A stretch of DNA of 64,000 bases from Paenibacillus oryzae (GCF_001675045.1 NZ_LYPA01000080.1:358821-422820), one strand, 5' to 3'; positions 16,480 through 24,980 are shown, numbered from the stretch's first letter. Notes: generated from the sequence alone by a model not told the origin. Made by a program: numbers and translations.

Positions 16480-19092
16480 TTATGACTGGAAGTTTCCGTA
16501 GAAGGCTCTGCGGTACAAATCGGCAAGCTCGGTTACAAGCGGCAGCCTAGGATTTGCGGTTGTACATTGATCCTCGAAAGCGCGGTCTGCCAAGTAATCG
16601 GCGCGGCTTTCAAAAGCATCTGCATCAACTCCGGCAGCCTGGAAGCTTTCCGGAATGCCGAGGGAACGGTTCAGCTTGCGAATCGCATCCACCAGGCTGC
16701 TTACACCCTCCTGGATTGTGCGGGCAGGCAGGCCCAGAATGCGGGCGATTTCTGCATAACGCTCATCGGCTTTGAAATAATCGTATTTCGGGAACGATTG
16801 AAACTTGGTTGGCCGCTGCGAATTGTAGGCAATGACATGCGGCAGCAATATAGCGTTTGTACGGCCATGAGCGGTATGGAATTCTGCGCCGAACTTATGG
16901 GCAAGACTATGGTTGATGCCCAGAAAGGCGTTTGCGAATGCCATGCCTGCGATGGTTGAAGCATTGTGCATTTTTTCTCTTGCAACGGGATCGGCAGACT
17001 GGAACGACTTCTCCAGGTTTTCGAATACAAGCTGGATCGCCTTTATAGCTAGGCCGTCCGTGAAATCGTTAGCTTGGATGGAAACATACGCCTCGATCGC
17101 GTGCGTCAATACGTCCATGCCGGTATCCGCAACCACGGTTTGCGGCAGGGAGTAGACGTATTCGGGATCGATAATCGCAACGTCCGGAGTCAGCTCGTAA
17201 TCAGCCAGCGGATACTTGGTGTTGCCGTTGTTTTTGTCAGTGATGACTGCAAACGATGTGACCTCCGAGCCTGTGCCGGAAGTTGTCGGGATTGCAACAA
17301 ACTTCGCTTTTTGTCCCAGGCGCGGGTATTTGTAGATCCGCTTGCGGATATCCAGAAACTTTTGTTTCATTCCATCGAAGTCGGTGTCCGGATATTCGTA
17401 GAACAGCCACATCGCTTTGGCGGCGTCCATTGGCGAACCTCCGCCGAGGGCAATAATGCAGTCCGGCTGGAAGCGGTTCATGGCAGCCGTTCCGCGATTG
17501 ACGGTTTCTACGGATGGATCGGGCTCAACATCGGTGAACACTTCGATTTGAACGGGCAGCTTTCTTTTGCGTAAATAATATTGTACCTTGTCGACGTAAC
17601 CCAGCTTAACCATCATTTCGTCCGTTATGATCAGAACTCGGGAAATGTCCGTCATTTTGGACAGGTATTGCGTTGCGCCTTTTTCAAAATAAACCTTTGG
17701 CGGAATCTTAAACCATTGCATATTGACGGTCCTTTCGGCAACCCGCTTGATATTGAGCAAATTGACGGCCGACACGTTGTTGGTCGTGGAGTTGGAGCCG
17801 TACGATCCGCAGCCCAGCGTCAGGGATGGCAAGTTGGTATTGTAAATATCGCCGATGGCGCCGTGCGTCGAAGGCGAATTGACGATAACGCGTCCGGTTT
17901 GCAGCCGTGTTGCGAATTGCTGAATCGTTTCCTGATCCTTGGAATGGATAACCGACGAGTGGCCCATTCCGCCGAAGGACACGATTTCCGCGGCGCGCTC
18001 GATGCCTTGCTCCGCGTTTTTCACCTTGTAGCAAGCTAGCACAGGGCTTAGCTTTTCGGCTGACAGAGGATATTTTTCTCCTACGCCATCCAGCTCGGCA
18101 ACAAGCATCCGGGTGTCAGGTGCAACCTTGATGCCGGCCAATTCCGCGATCTTTGTAGCGGATTGGCCAACGATTACGGCGTTTACAGCGCATTTCTCTG
18201 GATTGATAACCAACTTGGATACAGCTTCGATCTCATCTTTGCTCAGGAAGTGGCAGCCTAGCACGCTCATCATCTTTTTGACCGAATCATAGATCACTTC
18301 CTCCAAAATAACCGCTTGCTCCGACGCGCAAATCATGCCGTTGTCGAAGGTCTTGGACAAAATAAGATCGGTAACGGCTTGCTTCAGATTCGCGGTTCTG
18401 TCAATAAAGCATGGCACGTTGCCGGGTCCGACGCCCAGTGCGGGCTTTCCTGTGCTGTAAGCGGCCTTGACCATAGCGGAGCCGCCTGTTGCAAGGACGA
18501 GCGCGACATCAGGGTGATTCATCAGCAGTCCGGTCGCTTCCATGGAAGGCAGGTCGATCCATTGAATGCAATTGGCCGGCGCGCCAGCTTGAACAGCTGC
18601 TTCCAGTAGTACACGCGCGGCTTCGGTGCTGGAATGCTGCGCCGAAGGGTGAAATCCGAAAATGATCGGATTGCGCGTTTTGATGGCGATCAGCGCTTTG
18701 AACATCGTAGTGGATGTCGGATTGGTAACGGGTGTTACTCCGGCAATGACGCCAACCGGCTCGGCAATCATCTTGTAGTTCTCATAGGTGTTGTGTTCGA
18801 TTACACCTACGGTTTTGTTGTATTTGATACTGTTGTAGATATATTCCGTGGCGAAGATGTTTTTTGTAATTTTATCCTCATAAACACCGCGTCCGGTTTC
18901 ATCTACGGCCAGCTTTGCCAAATACATATGTTTGTCCAAGCCGGCGAGCGCCATCTTCTGTACGATGACATCAACTTCCTCTTGTGTCAGTGACATAAAT
19001 TGCTCTTGCGCTTTTTTAGCCCTTGTTACCAGAGTGTCGACCATGCTTTTTGCGCTCTGCTGTTTTTGGACCGCGGTTTCTTTGACAGCCAT
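16480..19092 (-). CDS. adhE: Bifunctional acetaldehyde-CoA/alcohol dehydrogenase
   Basis: The N-terminal half (about residues 20-440) is an acetaldehyde dehydrogenase with the catalytic Cys in FDNGMICASEQAV. The C-terminal half (about 450-870) is an iron-dependent alcohol dehydrogenase with GGGSPMDAAK, GMDVLTHAIEAYVS and the metal-binding HSLAHKFGAEFHTAHG. It reduces acetyl-CoA to ethanol in two NADH-linked steps. An in-frame ATG at 19161 exists, but it lies within the FNR-box region. ATG 19092, preceded by GAAGGAG, gives 870 residues, the normal size, and is chosen. It is the first gene of an adhE-pflB-pflA operon directly downstream of fnr on the same strand. Confidence 0.96.
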   Translation of the reverse strand: MAVKETAVQKQQSAKSMVDTLVTRAKKAQEQFMSLTQEEVDVIVQKMALAGLDKHMYLAKLAVDETGRGVYEDKITKNIFATEYIYNSIKYNKTVGVIEHNTYENYKMIAEPVGVIAGVTPVTNPTSTTMFKALIAIKTRNPIIFGFHPSAQHSSTEAARVLLEAAVQAGAPANCIQWIDLPSMEATGLLMNHPDVALVLATGGSAMVKAAYSTGKPALGVGPGNVPCFIDRTANLKQAVTDLILSKTFDNGMICASEQAVILEEVIYDSVKKMMSVLGCHFLSKDEIEAVSKLVINPEKCAVNAVIVGQSATKIAELAGIKVAPDTRMLVAELDGVGEKYPLSAEKLSPVLACYKVKNAEQGIERAAEIVSFGGMGHSSVIHSKDQETIQQFATRLQTGRVIVNSPSTHGAIGDIYNTNLPSLTLGCGSYGSNSTTNNVSAVNLLNIKRVAERTVNMQWFKIPPKVYFEKGATQYLSKMTDISRVLIITDEMMVKLGYVDKVQYYLRKRKLPVQIEVFTDVEPDPSVETVNRGTAAMNRFQPDCIIALGGGSPMDAAKAMWLFYEYPDTDFDGMKQKFLDIRKRIYKYPRLGQKAKFVAIPTTSGTGSEVTSFAVITDKNNGNTKYPLADYELTPDVAIIDPEYVYSLPQTVVADTGMDVLTHAIEAYVSIQANDFTDGLAIKAIQLVFENLEKSFQSADPVAREKMHNASTIAGMAFANAFLGINHSLAHKFGAEFHTAHGRTNAILLPHVIAYNSQRPTKFQSFPKYDYFKADERYAEIARILGLPARTIQEGVSSLVDAIRKLNRSLGIPESFQAAGVDADAFESRADYLADRAFEDQCTTANPRLPLVTELADLYRRAFYGNFQS

Positions 19093-19135
19093 TCCAGATT
19101 CCACTCCTTCGTGCGTAATATAGGATTTGTAATCT

Positions 19136-19178
19136 ATCGTAAGCCTTTTGCGGTCCAACAACTGTGTTTAAAGTCACT
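19136..19178 (-). promoter_or_regulatory. adhE promoter with FNR-like box
   Basis: The palindrome at 19163-19178 (TGTGT-N6-TCACT on the plus strand) matches 8 of 10 positions of the FNR consensus TGTGA-N6-TCACA. On the minus strand a TACGAT -10 lies at 19141-19136. The distance from box centre to the -10 is 29.5 bp, placing the box near -41.5, the activating position known for Bacillus Fnr. Confidence 0.6.
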
Positions 19179-19222
19179 GACCCAAAATAAACATATTATG
19201 GTACTTGTTCAAAACAACCTAT

Positions 19223-19981
19223 CTAAATCCGGCAAATCTCTTTGGGGCATGCCGGGCAATCAGGGCAGCCAGCCATAACTCTCAGCGCTTCGAGATCCAG
19301 AATCTTCAGCATTCCGCCCGGTACAGCCTCAACGATGCCGTCCGTTCTCATGCTGCTCAGCATCCGGTTGACGCTTTCGCGCGTTGTGCCAACCAGGTCG
19401 GCCATTTCGCTGTTGGTGAGCTTGATGTCCAGCAGGATGCCATCCGGCTTCATGACGCCAAAGCTGTTGCTAAGCCGAACCAGGATCGAAGCCAATGCGC
19501 CGTTTTTGCCTCCGAGCAGCAAATCTCGAAGCTTCGATTCCGTCTTGCGCTGCATCAGACTCATCCACATGGCGAAACGGTACGAGAAATCTCCGCTTTT
19601 ACTCATCAGAAGCTCAAGCTGGAGCCTCGACACAACGCCTACTTCAACCTCGTCCATAGCCTCTGCGCTGTAGCGGTGGCTAGTATCCCAAGCATCGATA
19701 TCTGCCAGCAGATCGCCGGCTTGCATGATCGAAATCAGCAGGTCCTTGCCGTCTCCGGTCGACTTGCGAAGCTTGATGCGGCCCTTGCGAACCCAATAAA
19801 CCGATACCGCGTCGTCCCCTTCCCAGAATAGATGACTGCCGCTCGCGATTTTTTTCACATGCATCACGCTTGCAAGCTGGTCAAGCTGTCCCTCCGTGAA
19901 TAACGAGCCATTTCCGTTCTGAACCAGCTTCTCGCCTCTTGTCTCCGTGTTTTCCGTTTCTGTTGCGAAATATATACTCAT
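19223..19981 (-). CDS. fnr: Fnr, Crp/Fnr-family anaerobic regulator with C-terminal Fe-S ligands
   Basis: The 252-residue protein has a cyclic-nucleotide-binding-like barrel (about residues 30-145), a long dimer helix and a winged helix-turn-helix (LTNSEMADLVGTTRESVNRMLSSM, read as consecutive pieces near 190-215). Its C-terminus holds CPDCPACPKEIC, Cys239, 242, 245 and 250. The C-x2-C-x4-C part equals the C-terminal cluster-binding spacing known for Bacillus subtilis Fnr, where the [4Fe-4S] cluster senses oxygen; Cys239 is extra. GAGGGGGACTTACA precedes the ATG. It is divergent from nreA. FNR boxes near it and before adhE, nirB and the hemerythrin-like gene define its likely local regulon. 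Confidence 0.9.
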   Translation of the reverse strand: MSIYFATETENTETRGEKLVQNGNGSLFTEGQLDQLASVMHVKKIASGSHLFWEGDDAVSVYWVRKGRIKLRKSTGDGKDLLISIMQAGDLLADIDAWDTSHRYSAEAMDEVEVGVVSRLQLELLMSKSGDFSYRFAMWMSLMQRKTESKLRDLLLGGKNGALASILVRLSNSFGVMKPDGILLDIKLTNSEMADLVGTTRESVNRMLSSMRTDGIVEAVPGGMLKILDLEALRVMAGCPDCPACPKEICRI

Positions 19982-20019
19982 TGTAAGTCCCCCTCGTCGG
20001 CGCTTCCTTTGATATCTTT

Positions 20020-20064
20020 ATAATACCCCCAACGTGCGAAAGATCATATCAGGGTATCTCCTGA
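20020..20064 (-). promoter_or_regulatory. fnr promoter with NreC-like palindrome
   Basis: On the minus strand a TATTAT -10 lies at 20025-20020. Upstream, TCAGGGTATCTCCTGA (20049-20064) is an AGGG-N4-CCCT type palindrome with one imperfect base. Its centre is 31.5 bp from the -10, the same distance as at the nreA promoter. Confidence 0.55.
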
Positions 20065-20093
20065 ATCTCATAGGGGGAAAATCCTGAAAAAGC

Positions 20094-20109
20094 TGTGAGG
20101 GTGATCACA
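20094..20109. promoter_or_regulatory. FNR box between fnr and nreA
   Basis: TGTGA-GGGTGA-TCACA is a perfect match to the TGTGA-N6-TCACA consensus. It lies between the two NreC-like sites in the divergent region, so it could serve both promoters or act in fnr autoregulation. Confidence 0.8.
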
Positions 20110-20119
20110 AAAAAATAAT

Positions 20120-20164
20120 TCAGGGAATTCCCTGACATACAATGACCAATAAAAGCTTTACAAT
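20120..20164 (+). promoter_or_regulatory. nreA promoter with perfect NreC-like palindrome
   Basis: TCAGGGAATTCCCTGA (20120-20135) is a perfect 16-bp palindrome containing AGGG-N4-CCCT, the core of the NreC site described in Staphylococcus carnosus. A TACAAT -10 at 20159-20164 starts 31.5 bp from its centre. The untranslated leader to the nreA ATG would be about 205 nt. Confidence 0.65.
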
Positions 20165-20375
20165 AGGTTTAAGGTGAAAAAGCGGAATAGATAAAGGTTC
20201 TTGAAATGAGTGTTCAATTAGTTCGGTCATATTCGATGCTGTTTATGCCGCTGGGCGACTTGGCATGCTCCGTAATGGAAACGGAATTTTTGAACAACCT
20301 TTAAGGGAACCTACAATAATAATGTATGTCTATTGGAAAAAAAGATTGTTTGGAGAAAGGCGAGGAGGGGGCAAA

Positions 20376-20813
20376 ATGAATACAATAAACGCCGAACTTG
20401 CTTCCAGCTTGGAGAGGATCATGCAGGACACCCATAGCGACTTCGCCGGACTCGGTCTGATCGATAAGGCGTCGCGCAAGCTGCGCTGGCATACCGCTTC
20501 GGGAAGCATCAGCGGGCGGACGCTGCTCGTGGAGCAAAAGCTGGCTGCGGGATTGTCGGGGATGGCGATCCGTTCCGGCCGGCCGGCGCGTTCCGGTCCG
20601 GTTACAACTGACGCCGATGTGTTCAAGCTGGGGGAAACCGTTATGCTTGGCGAGCGGCTTCGTTCAGCGGCGACGCTTCCGTTGGAATGGAATGGCGGCA
20701 TTCATGGCGTGCTGCTGCTGGGCAGAAGAACGGACAATGCATACAGTTCGGAACAGATCGACTCAGCCTGGGAAGCGGCAAAGCAGATCTCGGGAGCGGA
20801 ATCAACGGCTTGA
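20376..20813 (+). CDS. nreA: GAF-domain nitrate sensor, NreA-like
   Basis: The protein is a single GAF domain of 145 residues (HSDFAGLGLIDKASRKLRW, later GRTLLVEQKLAAGLSGMAI and HGVLLLGRRTDNAYSSEQ). NreA of staphylococci is a free-standing GAF protein of about this size that binds nitrate and restrains the NreB kinase when nitrate is absent. Here a PAS kinase and NarL-type regulator gene follow, although separated by 1.85 kb of mostly repeats. AGGAGGGGG lies 4 nt before the ATG; a longer in-frame reading from 20265 has no ribosome binding site. The assignment rests on size, fold pattern and context, as GAF domains are generic. Confidence 0.72.
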   Translation: MNTINAELASSLERIMQDTHSDFAGLGLIDKASRKLRWHTASGSISGRTLLVEQKLAAGLSGMAIRSGRPARSGPVTTDADVFKLGETVMLGERLRSAATLPLEWNGGIHGVLLLGRRTDNAYSSEQIDSAWEAAKQISGAESTA

Positions 20814-20852
20814 CGGTCCCGTAGAGTCATGAATGCATGAGCAAATGCCATA

Positions 20853-20975
20853 TGTTCGAGCAAGAACGCTTGTGAGAGCAAGAGCGTATGTGAGAGCAAG
20901 AACGTATGTAAGTGCAAGAGAGCAAGAACGCATGTAGGTGCAAGATTGCATGTAAAAGCTAGAACGCATGTAAGG
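20853..20975. repeat. Degenerate 18-bp tandem repeats
   Basis: Variants of GAGAGCAAGAACGTATGT recur about six to seven times, with substitutions and length slips. It is the first of three unrelated tandem arrays in the nreA-nreC gap. No coding role is seen. Confidence 0.7.
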
Positions 20976-21010
20976 CAAAAAAATCAATAAACTAACTAAC
21001 GTGTATTAAT

Positions 21011-21048
21011 AAGGGGATAAGGGGGCGGAGGCGCTTCCTTATCCCCTT
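21011..21048. terminator. Strong perfect hairpin, possible end of nreA transcript
   Basis: AAGGGGATAAGG (21011-21022) and CCTTATCCCCTT (21037-21048) form a perfect 12-bp stem with a 14-nt loop. No T-run follows on the plus strand, so it may be a processing or pausing structure rather than a standard terminator. Confidence 0.45.
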
Positions 21049-21181
21049 GTTCATGTATCTTGAATGTTTGTGACTTTATTGGTAGTTGCATTTTTTCGTT
21101 TTGGTTAGTTTTTTCGTTCTGGTAAGAACGTAGTGCTCGAAAATTTTCTTCTTGTTTTCTCTCCCGCGAGGATCTTTTTAG

Positions 21182-22345
21182 TTGTTTTGTACGATGGATC
21201 GTACAAAAACGTTCTGGAGGAGGGTTTGATTGTTGGTTTTGTACGATGGATCGTACAAAAACGCCCTGGTGGAAGGTTTGATTGTTGATTTTGTACGATG
21301 GATCGTACAAAAACGCCCTGGTGGAAGGTTTGATTGTTGATTTTGTACGATGGATCGTACAAAAACGTTCTGGAGGAGGGTTTGATTGTTGGTTTTGTAC
21401 GATGAATCGTACAAAAACGTTCTGGAGGAGGGTTTGATTGTTGGTTTTGTACGATGAATCGTACAAAAACGTTCTGGAGGAGGGTTTGATTGTTGGTTTT
21501 GTACGATGAATCGTACAAAAACGTTCTGGAGGAGGGTTTGATTGTTGGTTTTGTACGATGAATCGTACAAAAACGTTCTGGAGGAGGGTTTGATTGTTGG
21601 TTTTGTACGATGAATCGTACAAAAACGTTCTGGAGGAGGGTTTGATTGTTGGTTTTGTACGATGAATCGTACAAAAACGTTCTGGAGGAGGGTTTGATTG
21701 TTGGTTTTGTACGATGAATCGTACAAAAACGTTCTGGAGGAGGGTTTGATTGTTGGTTTTGTACGATGAATCGTACAAAAACGTTCTGGAGGAGGGTTTG
21801 ATTGTTGGTTTTGTACGATGAATCGTACAAAAACGTTCTGGAGGAGGGTTTGATTGTTGGTTTTGTACGATGAATCGTACAAAAACGTTCTGGAGGAGGG
21901 TTTGATTGTTGGTTTTGTACGATGAATCGTACAAAAACGTTCTGGAGGAGGGTTTGATTGTTGGTTTTGTACGATGAATCGTACAAAAACGTTCTGGAGG
22001 AGGGTTTGATTGTTGGTTTTGTACGATGAATCGTACAAAAACGTTCTGGAGGAGGGTTTGATTGTTGGTTTTGTACGATGAATCGTACAAAAACGTTCTG
22101 GAGGAGGGTTTGATTGTTGGTTTTGTACGATGAATCGTACAAAAACGTTCTGGAGGAGGGTTTGATTGTTGGTTTTGTACGATGAATCGTACAAAAACGC
22201 TCTGGTCAAGGGGGTTCATTGTTGATTTTGTACGAAGGATCATACAAAATCGCTCTGGTGAAGGGTATGACTGTTGATTTTGTATGAAGGATCATACAAA
22301 ATCTCTCTGATGAAGGTATGACTGTTGATTTTGTATGATGTTGGA
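21182..22345. repeat. 52-bp tandem hairpin array, 20 near-identical copies plus 3 degenerate
   Basis: Hairpin cores (GTAC positions) recur every 52 bp from 21189 to 22177, giving 20 copies; three decayed copies follow at about 22230, 22282 and 22333. Each unit has the palindrome TTTTGTACGAT / ATCGTACAAAA around two bases, then a constant 28-bp tail containing CTGGAGGAGGGTTTG. The first four copies read GATGGATC in the centre and the next sixteen read GATGAATC; copies two and three vary in the tail. Because 52 is not a multiple of three, all three minus-strand frames stay open across the array, producing spurious long frames. Not CRISPR: there are no variable spacers and no cas genes. Confidence 0.95.
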
Positions 22346-22369
22346 ACAGATACTGAATGGGACAACGGC

Positions 22370-22500
22370 TGACTTGTTTGGATATTGGACTTGTTTGGAT
22401 ATTTAACTTGTTTGGATATTTAACTTGTTTGGATATTGGACTTGTTTGGATATTGAACTTGTTTGGATATTAAATTTGTTTGTCATTGAACTTGTTCGAT
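22370..22500. repeat. 18-bp tandem repeats
   Basis: The unit ACTTGTTTGGATATTGG and close variants recur about six times from 22370, then decay into T-rich sequence up to about 22560. This is the third tandem array of the nreA-nreC gap and lies in or just upstream of the nreC leader. Confidence 0.8.
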
Positions 22501-22663
22501 ATCGAATTTTTTTTGGACATTGTATTTGTTTTGGAGCTTGAGTTTGTTTTGAATCTTTTTCACCAATATTAGTTAGCGAAACGGAATTGTGGCTGAGAAA
22601 GATGCCGCATTCTGGTATAATAAGCAAAAACGGTTCTTCCGGGGATGGCTGGGGAGTGAAAGA

Positions 22664-23320
22664 ATGATCAAGTTGTTAATATGCGACGATCATGCGGTGG
22701 TGCGATCGGGACTCCGCATGCTGCTGCATGGCAACCAAGGGATCGAGGTCGTAGGCGAGGCGTCGGAAGGCGACGAGGCTATCCGCATGGCTCAGGAGCT
22801 TGAGCCCGATGTGGTGCTGATGGACCTCAGCATGCCGCATGGAAAGGACGGAATGACGGCGACGACGGAGCTTAAGAAGCTGATGCCAAACGTTTCCGTG
22901 CTTATTCTGACCATGTTTGACGACGATGAATATTTGTTCCGCGCGATTCAAATCGGAGCATCCGGCTATATTTTGAAAAACGCTCCGCATGAGGAGCTGA
23001 TGTCGGCTATCCTGTCGGTGGCGAGCGGAAATGCGTACCTGTATCCAACGGCAACCAAACGGCTGATGAGCGAATACCTCGTCAAGGTGAAGCAAGGCGG
23101 GGAGGCCGCGGGGCCTTACGATGCGTTGTCCGATCGGGAGAAGGAAATTCTGGGCTGGATTGCAAAGGGGTATTCCAACAAGGAAATTGCCGACAGTCTC
23201 GTCATTAGCGTAAAAACGGTCGAATCCCATAAAAGCAACCTGATGGAGAAGCTCGGTCTGAAAACAAGGCCTGAGCTGATCAAATTTGCATTGAAAAAGG
23301 GGCTGTTGAACTTTGAATAG
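22664..23320 (+). CDS. nreC: NarL/LuxR-type response regulator, NreC-like
   Basis: The receiver domain occupies residues 1-120, with acidic Asp8-Asp9 and phosphoacceptor Asp54 in VVLMDLSMP. The LuxR-type helix-turn-helix lies near 150-210 (LSDREKEILGWIAKGYSNKE and VISVKTVESHKSNLMEKL). It is 218 residues, the usual NarL/NreC size. ATG 22664 follows GGGGAGTG; an upstream in-frame ATG at 22589 would add 25 poorly conserved residues. It overlaps the following kinase gene by 8 nt. AGGG-N4-CCCT sites at three promoters nearby are the predicted DNA targets. Confidence 0.85.
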   Translation: MIKLLICDDHAVVRSGLRMLLHGNQGIEVVGEASEGDEAIRMAQELEPDVVLMDLSMPHGKDGMTATTELKKLMPNVSVLILTMFDDDEYLFRAIQIGASGYILKNAPHEELMSAILSVASGNAYLYPTATKRLMSEYLVKVKQGGEAAGPYDALSDREKEILGWIAKGYSNKEIADSLVISVKTVESHKSNLMEKLGLKTRPELIKFALKKGLLNFE

Positions 23321-24425
23321 CAGCAGCATTAAACGTTATCGCGAGGTAATTGGCGAGGACGTCGACTATTTGCTCTCGACGTTGGCCGGACATGTGGATG
23401 ATGCAGACCTCCGGGTACGCATGAATCAATCGCTCAAGCAATTGGCCGACGTAAAATTTGCGCTTGATGAATCGTCGATTGTGGCTATAACGGACGCGCG
23501 GGGAACGATTCAGTATGTGAATGACAAGTTTTGCGAGATTTCCAAATATGCACGGGAAGAGCTGCTGGGAAAGGATCACCGGATTATTAATTCAGGGTAT
23601 CACGGAAAAGAGTTTTTCGGCGACTTGTGGCGGACCATTTCTTCGGGCGAGGTCTGGAAGGGCGAAATCAAAAACAGGGCAAAGGATGGCAGCTACTATT
23701 GGGTCAGCACAACCATTGTTCCTTTTATTGATGACGACAGCGGCAAGCCCTATCAATATTTGGCTATCCGCAATGAGATCACTCAGCGCAAGGCGGCGGA
23801 GCAGGAATTAAAGGAAATGATGGTCAGAGTGATGGAGATTCAGGAGGAGGAGCGCAAGCGTTTTTCGCGCGAGCTTCATGATGGCGTTGGCCAAAGTCTC
23901 TTTTCGCTCCTGATCAAGCTGGATCGCCTAATTATGGAACGGGATGAAATTGCCGAGCTGAGGGAGCTGCGCGAGGATGTATCCGGCATGATGGAGGATG
24001 TTAGAGGGCTAGCCTGGGAGCTGCGGCCCGCCGTGCTGGATGATTTGGGAGTTGTACCGGCTATCCGTACCTATGTGGACAATTACTCGCAGCATTTTGG
24101 CATTGGAGTTCATCTGGAATGCGGCCTGAAAAGCAGGCTTGGCGTTATGAAGGAAACGGCGATTTACCGCGTTATTCAGGAGGCGCTTACAAATGTAGCT
24201 AAATATGCGGATGTGATGGAAGCGTCTGTTGTTCTTAAGGAAAGCGACGAGGAGGTCGAGGTTCGGGTAACAGACCGTGGTCACGGCTTTAATCCATCGC
24301 TTATTGTACGAAGCGTAGGCTTGTTCAGCATGGAAGAACGCGCTAATGGCATTGGAGGGCGGCTTGAAGTCCACTCTAACCCAGGCCAAGGCACGGAAAT
24401 TATCTTTTACGTCCCTAAAAAATAG
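23313..24425 (+). CDS. nreB: PAS-domain sensor histidine kinase, NreB-like without the cysteine set
   Basis: The 370-residue cytoplasmic kinase has one PAS domain (about residues 45-155; AITDARGTIQYVNDKFCEIS), then a HisKA_3 dimer/phosphoacceptor segment with His189 in FSRELHDGVGQS, and an HATPase with DRGHGFNPSL. It starts at TTG 23313 inside the end of nreC, with AAAGGGG upstream, so the pair is translationally coupled. Canonical NreB holds an oxygen-labile [4Fe-4S] cluster on four PAS cysteines. Here Cys74 is the only cysteine in the whole sensory half, so it should not sense oxygen that way. Its likely input is nitrate through NreA. Confidence 0.78.
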   Translation: MNSSSIKRYREVIGEDVDYLLSTLAGHVDDADLRVRMNQSLKQLADVKFALDESSIVAITDARGTIQYVNDKFCEISKYAREELLGKDHRIINSGYHGKEFFGDLWRTISSGEVWKGEIKNRAKDGSYYWVSTTIVPFIDDDSGKPYQYLAIRNEITQRKAAEQELKEMMVRVMEIQEEERKRFSRELHDGVGQSLFSLLIKLDRLIMERDEIAELRELREDVSGMMEDVRGLAWELRPAVLDDLGVVPAIRTYVDNYSQHFGIGVHLECGLKSRLGVMKETAIYRVIQEALTNVAKYADVMEASVVLKESDEEVEVRVTDRGHGFNPSLIVRSVGLFSMEERANGIGGRLEVHSNPGQGTEIIFYVPKK

Positions 24426-24499
24426 TTATAACTCAATACATTATAAAGAGTGCCCGAATCAAAAAGTCAAAAAGTGATTGTTGTGGCGCCCTCATTCCT

Positions 24500-24680
24500 G
24501 CGGACATGGATGACCTTTAGGAGCTGTTTTTGAAGGAGATTCAATTTGTAATGGACATTGGCGTCCGTAACGCCTCTAAATCCCGACCGAATGAGCCAAT
24601 TTGGAGCTTTAAAGGACACGGGTGTCCGTTGCTTAAGGAAAAGCTAGCCCTTTTAGACGGTAACGGTCATGAATGGCCGG
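24500..24680. repeat. Cluster of GGAC/GTCC intergenic hairpin repeats
   Basis: Four imperfect palindromes of about 20-24 bp occur at roughly 24500, 24552, 24613 and 24660, each with a GGAC or GGTC half and a GTCC or GGCC half, flanked by TTAG/GTAAC-like bases. Related clusters are at 36815-37010 and 57345-57545. Confidence 0.7.
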
Positions 24681-24802
24681 CAAAAGACAAATCATAGCGG
24701 CGGACTCTTTTACGCACCGCACGCAGCTCCCGGCGTACGGTGTTTCGCTGCATGACGGCAGTCGGCGGTCTTGACTCCTGCCAACACTATTTTAGTTGAT
24801 AT

Positions 24803-24843
24803 AGCCTGAATCTGACCATTATTGGTTGATTCAGGCTGTTTTG
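24803..24843 (+). terminator. Terminator upstream of nirB
   Basis: AGCCTGAATC (24803-24812) pairs perfectly with GATTCAGGCT (24828-24837), followed by GTTTT. It would insulate nirB from nreB read-through. Confidence 0.65.
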
Positions 24844-24859
24844 CGTGAGCCAGATCACA
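24844..24859. promoter_or_regulatory. FNR-like box upstream of nirB
   Basis: CGTGA-GCCAGA-TCACA matches 9 of 10 positions of the FNR consensus. It is centred 50 bp upstream of the NreC-like site and 82.5 bp from the -10. Confidence 0.65.
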
Positions 24860-24893
24860 AATTTAAAGGATTTAGGGAAATGAAAGATGAAAT

Positions 24894-24939
24894 TCGGGGG
24901 ATTCCCTGATGATTTTTATGGTTTGCGGCGCGCTAAGAT
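24894..24939 (+). promoter_or_regulatory. nirB promoter with NreC-like palindrome
   Basis: TCGGGGGATTCCCTGA (24894-24909) differs from the perfect nreA site at two positions. A TAAGAT -10 lies at 24934-24939, 32.5 bp from the palindrome centre, matching the geometry at fnr and nreA. Confidence 0.6.
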
Positions 24940-24980
24940 AAAGGTAGTTAGACCAGAGATGGGATAGGAGGCGTACTGTT

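Noticed and set aside
20996..22243. Three long overlapping minus-strand frames (343-415 codons) over the hairpin array
   Set aside because: They arise because the 52-bp period is not a multiple of three and the unit has no stop on that strand. All three frames give the same 52-residue repeat and have no ribosome binding site.
21182..22345. CRISPR array
   Set aside because: There are no variable spacers, the whole 52-bp unit is conserved, and no cas genes are nearby.
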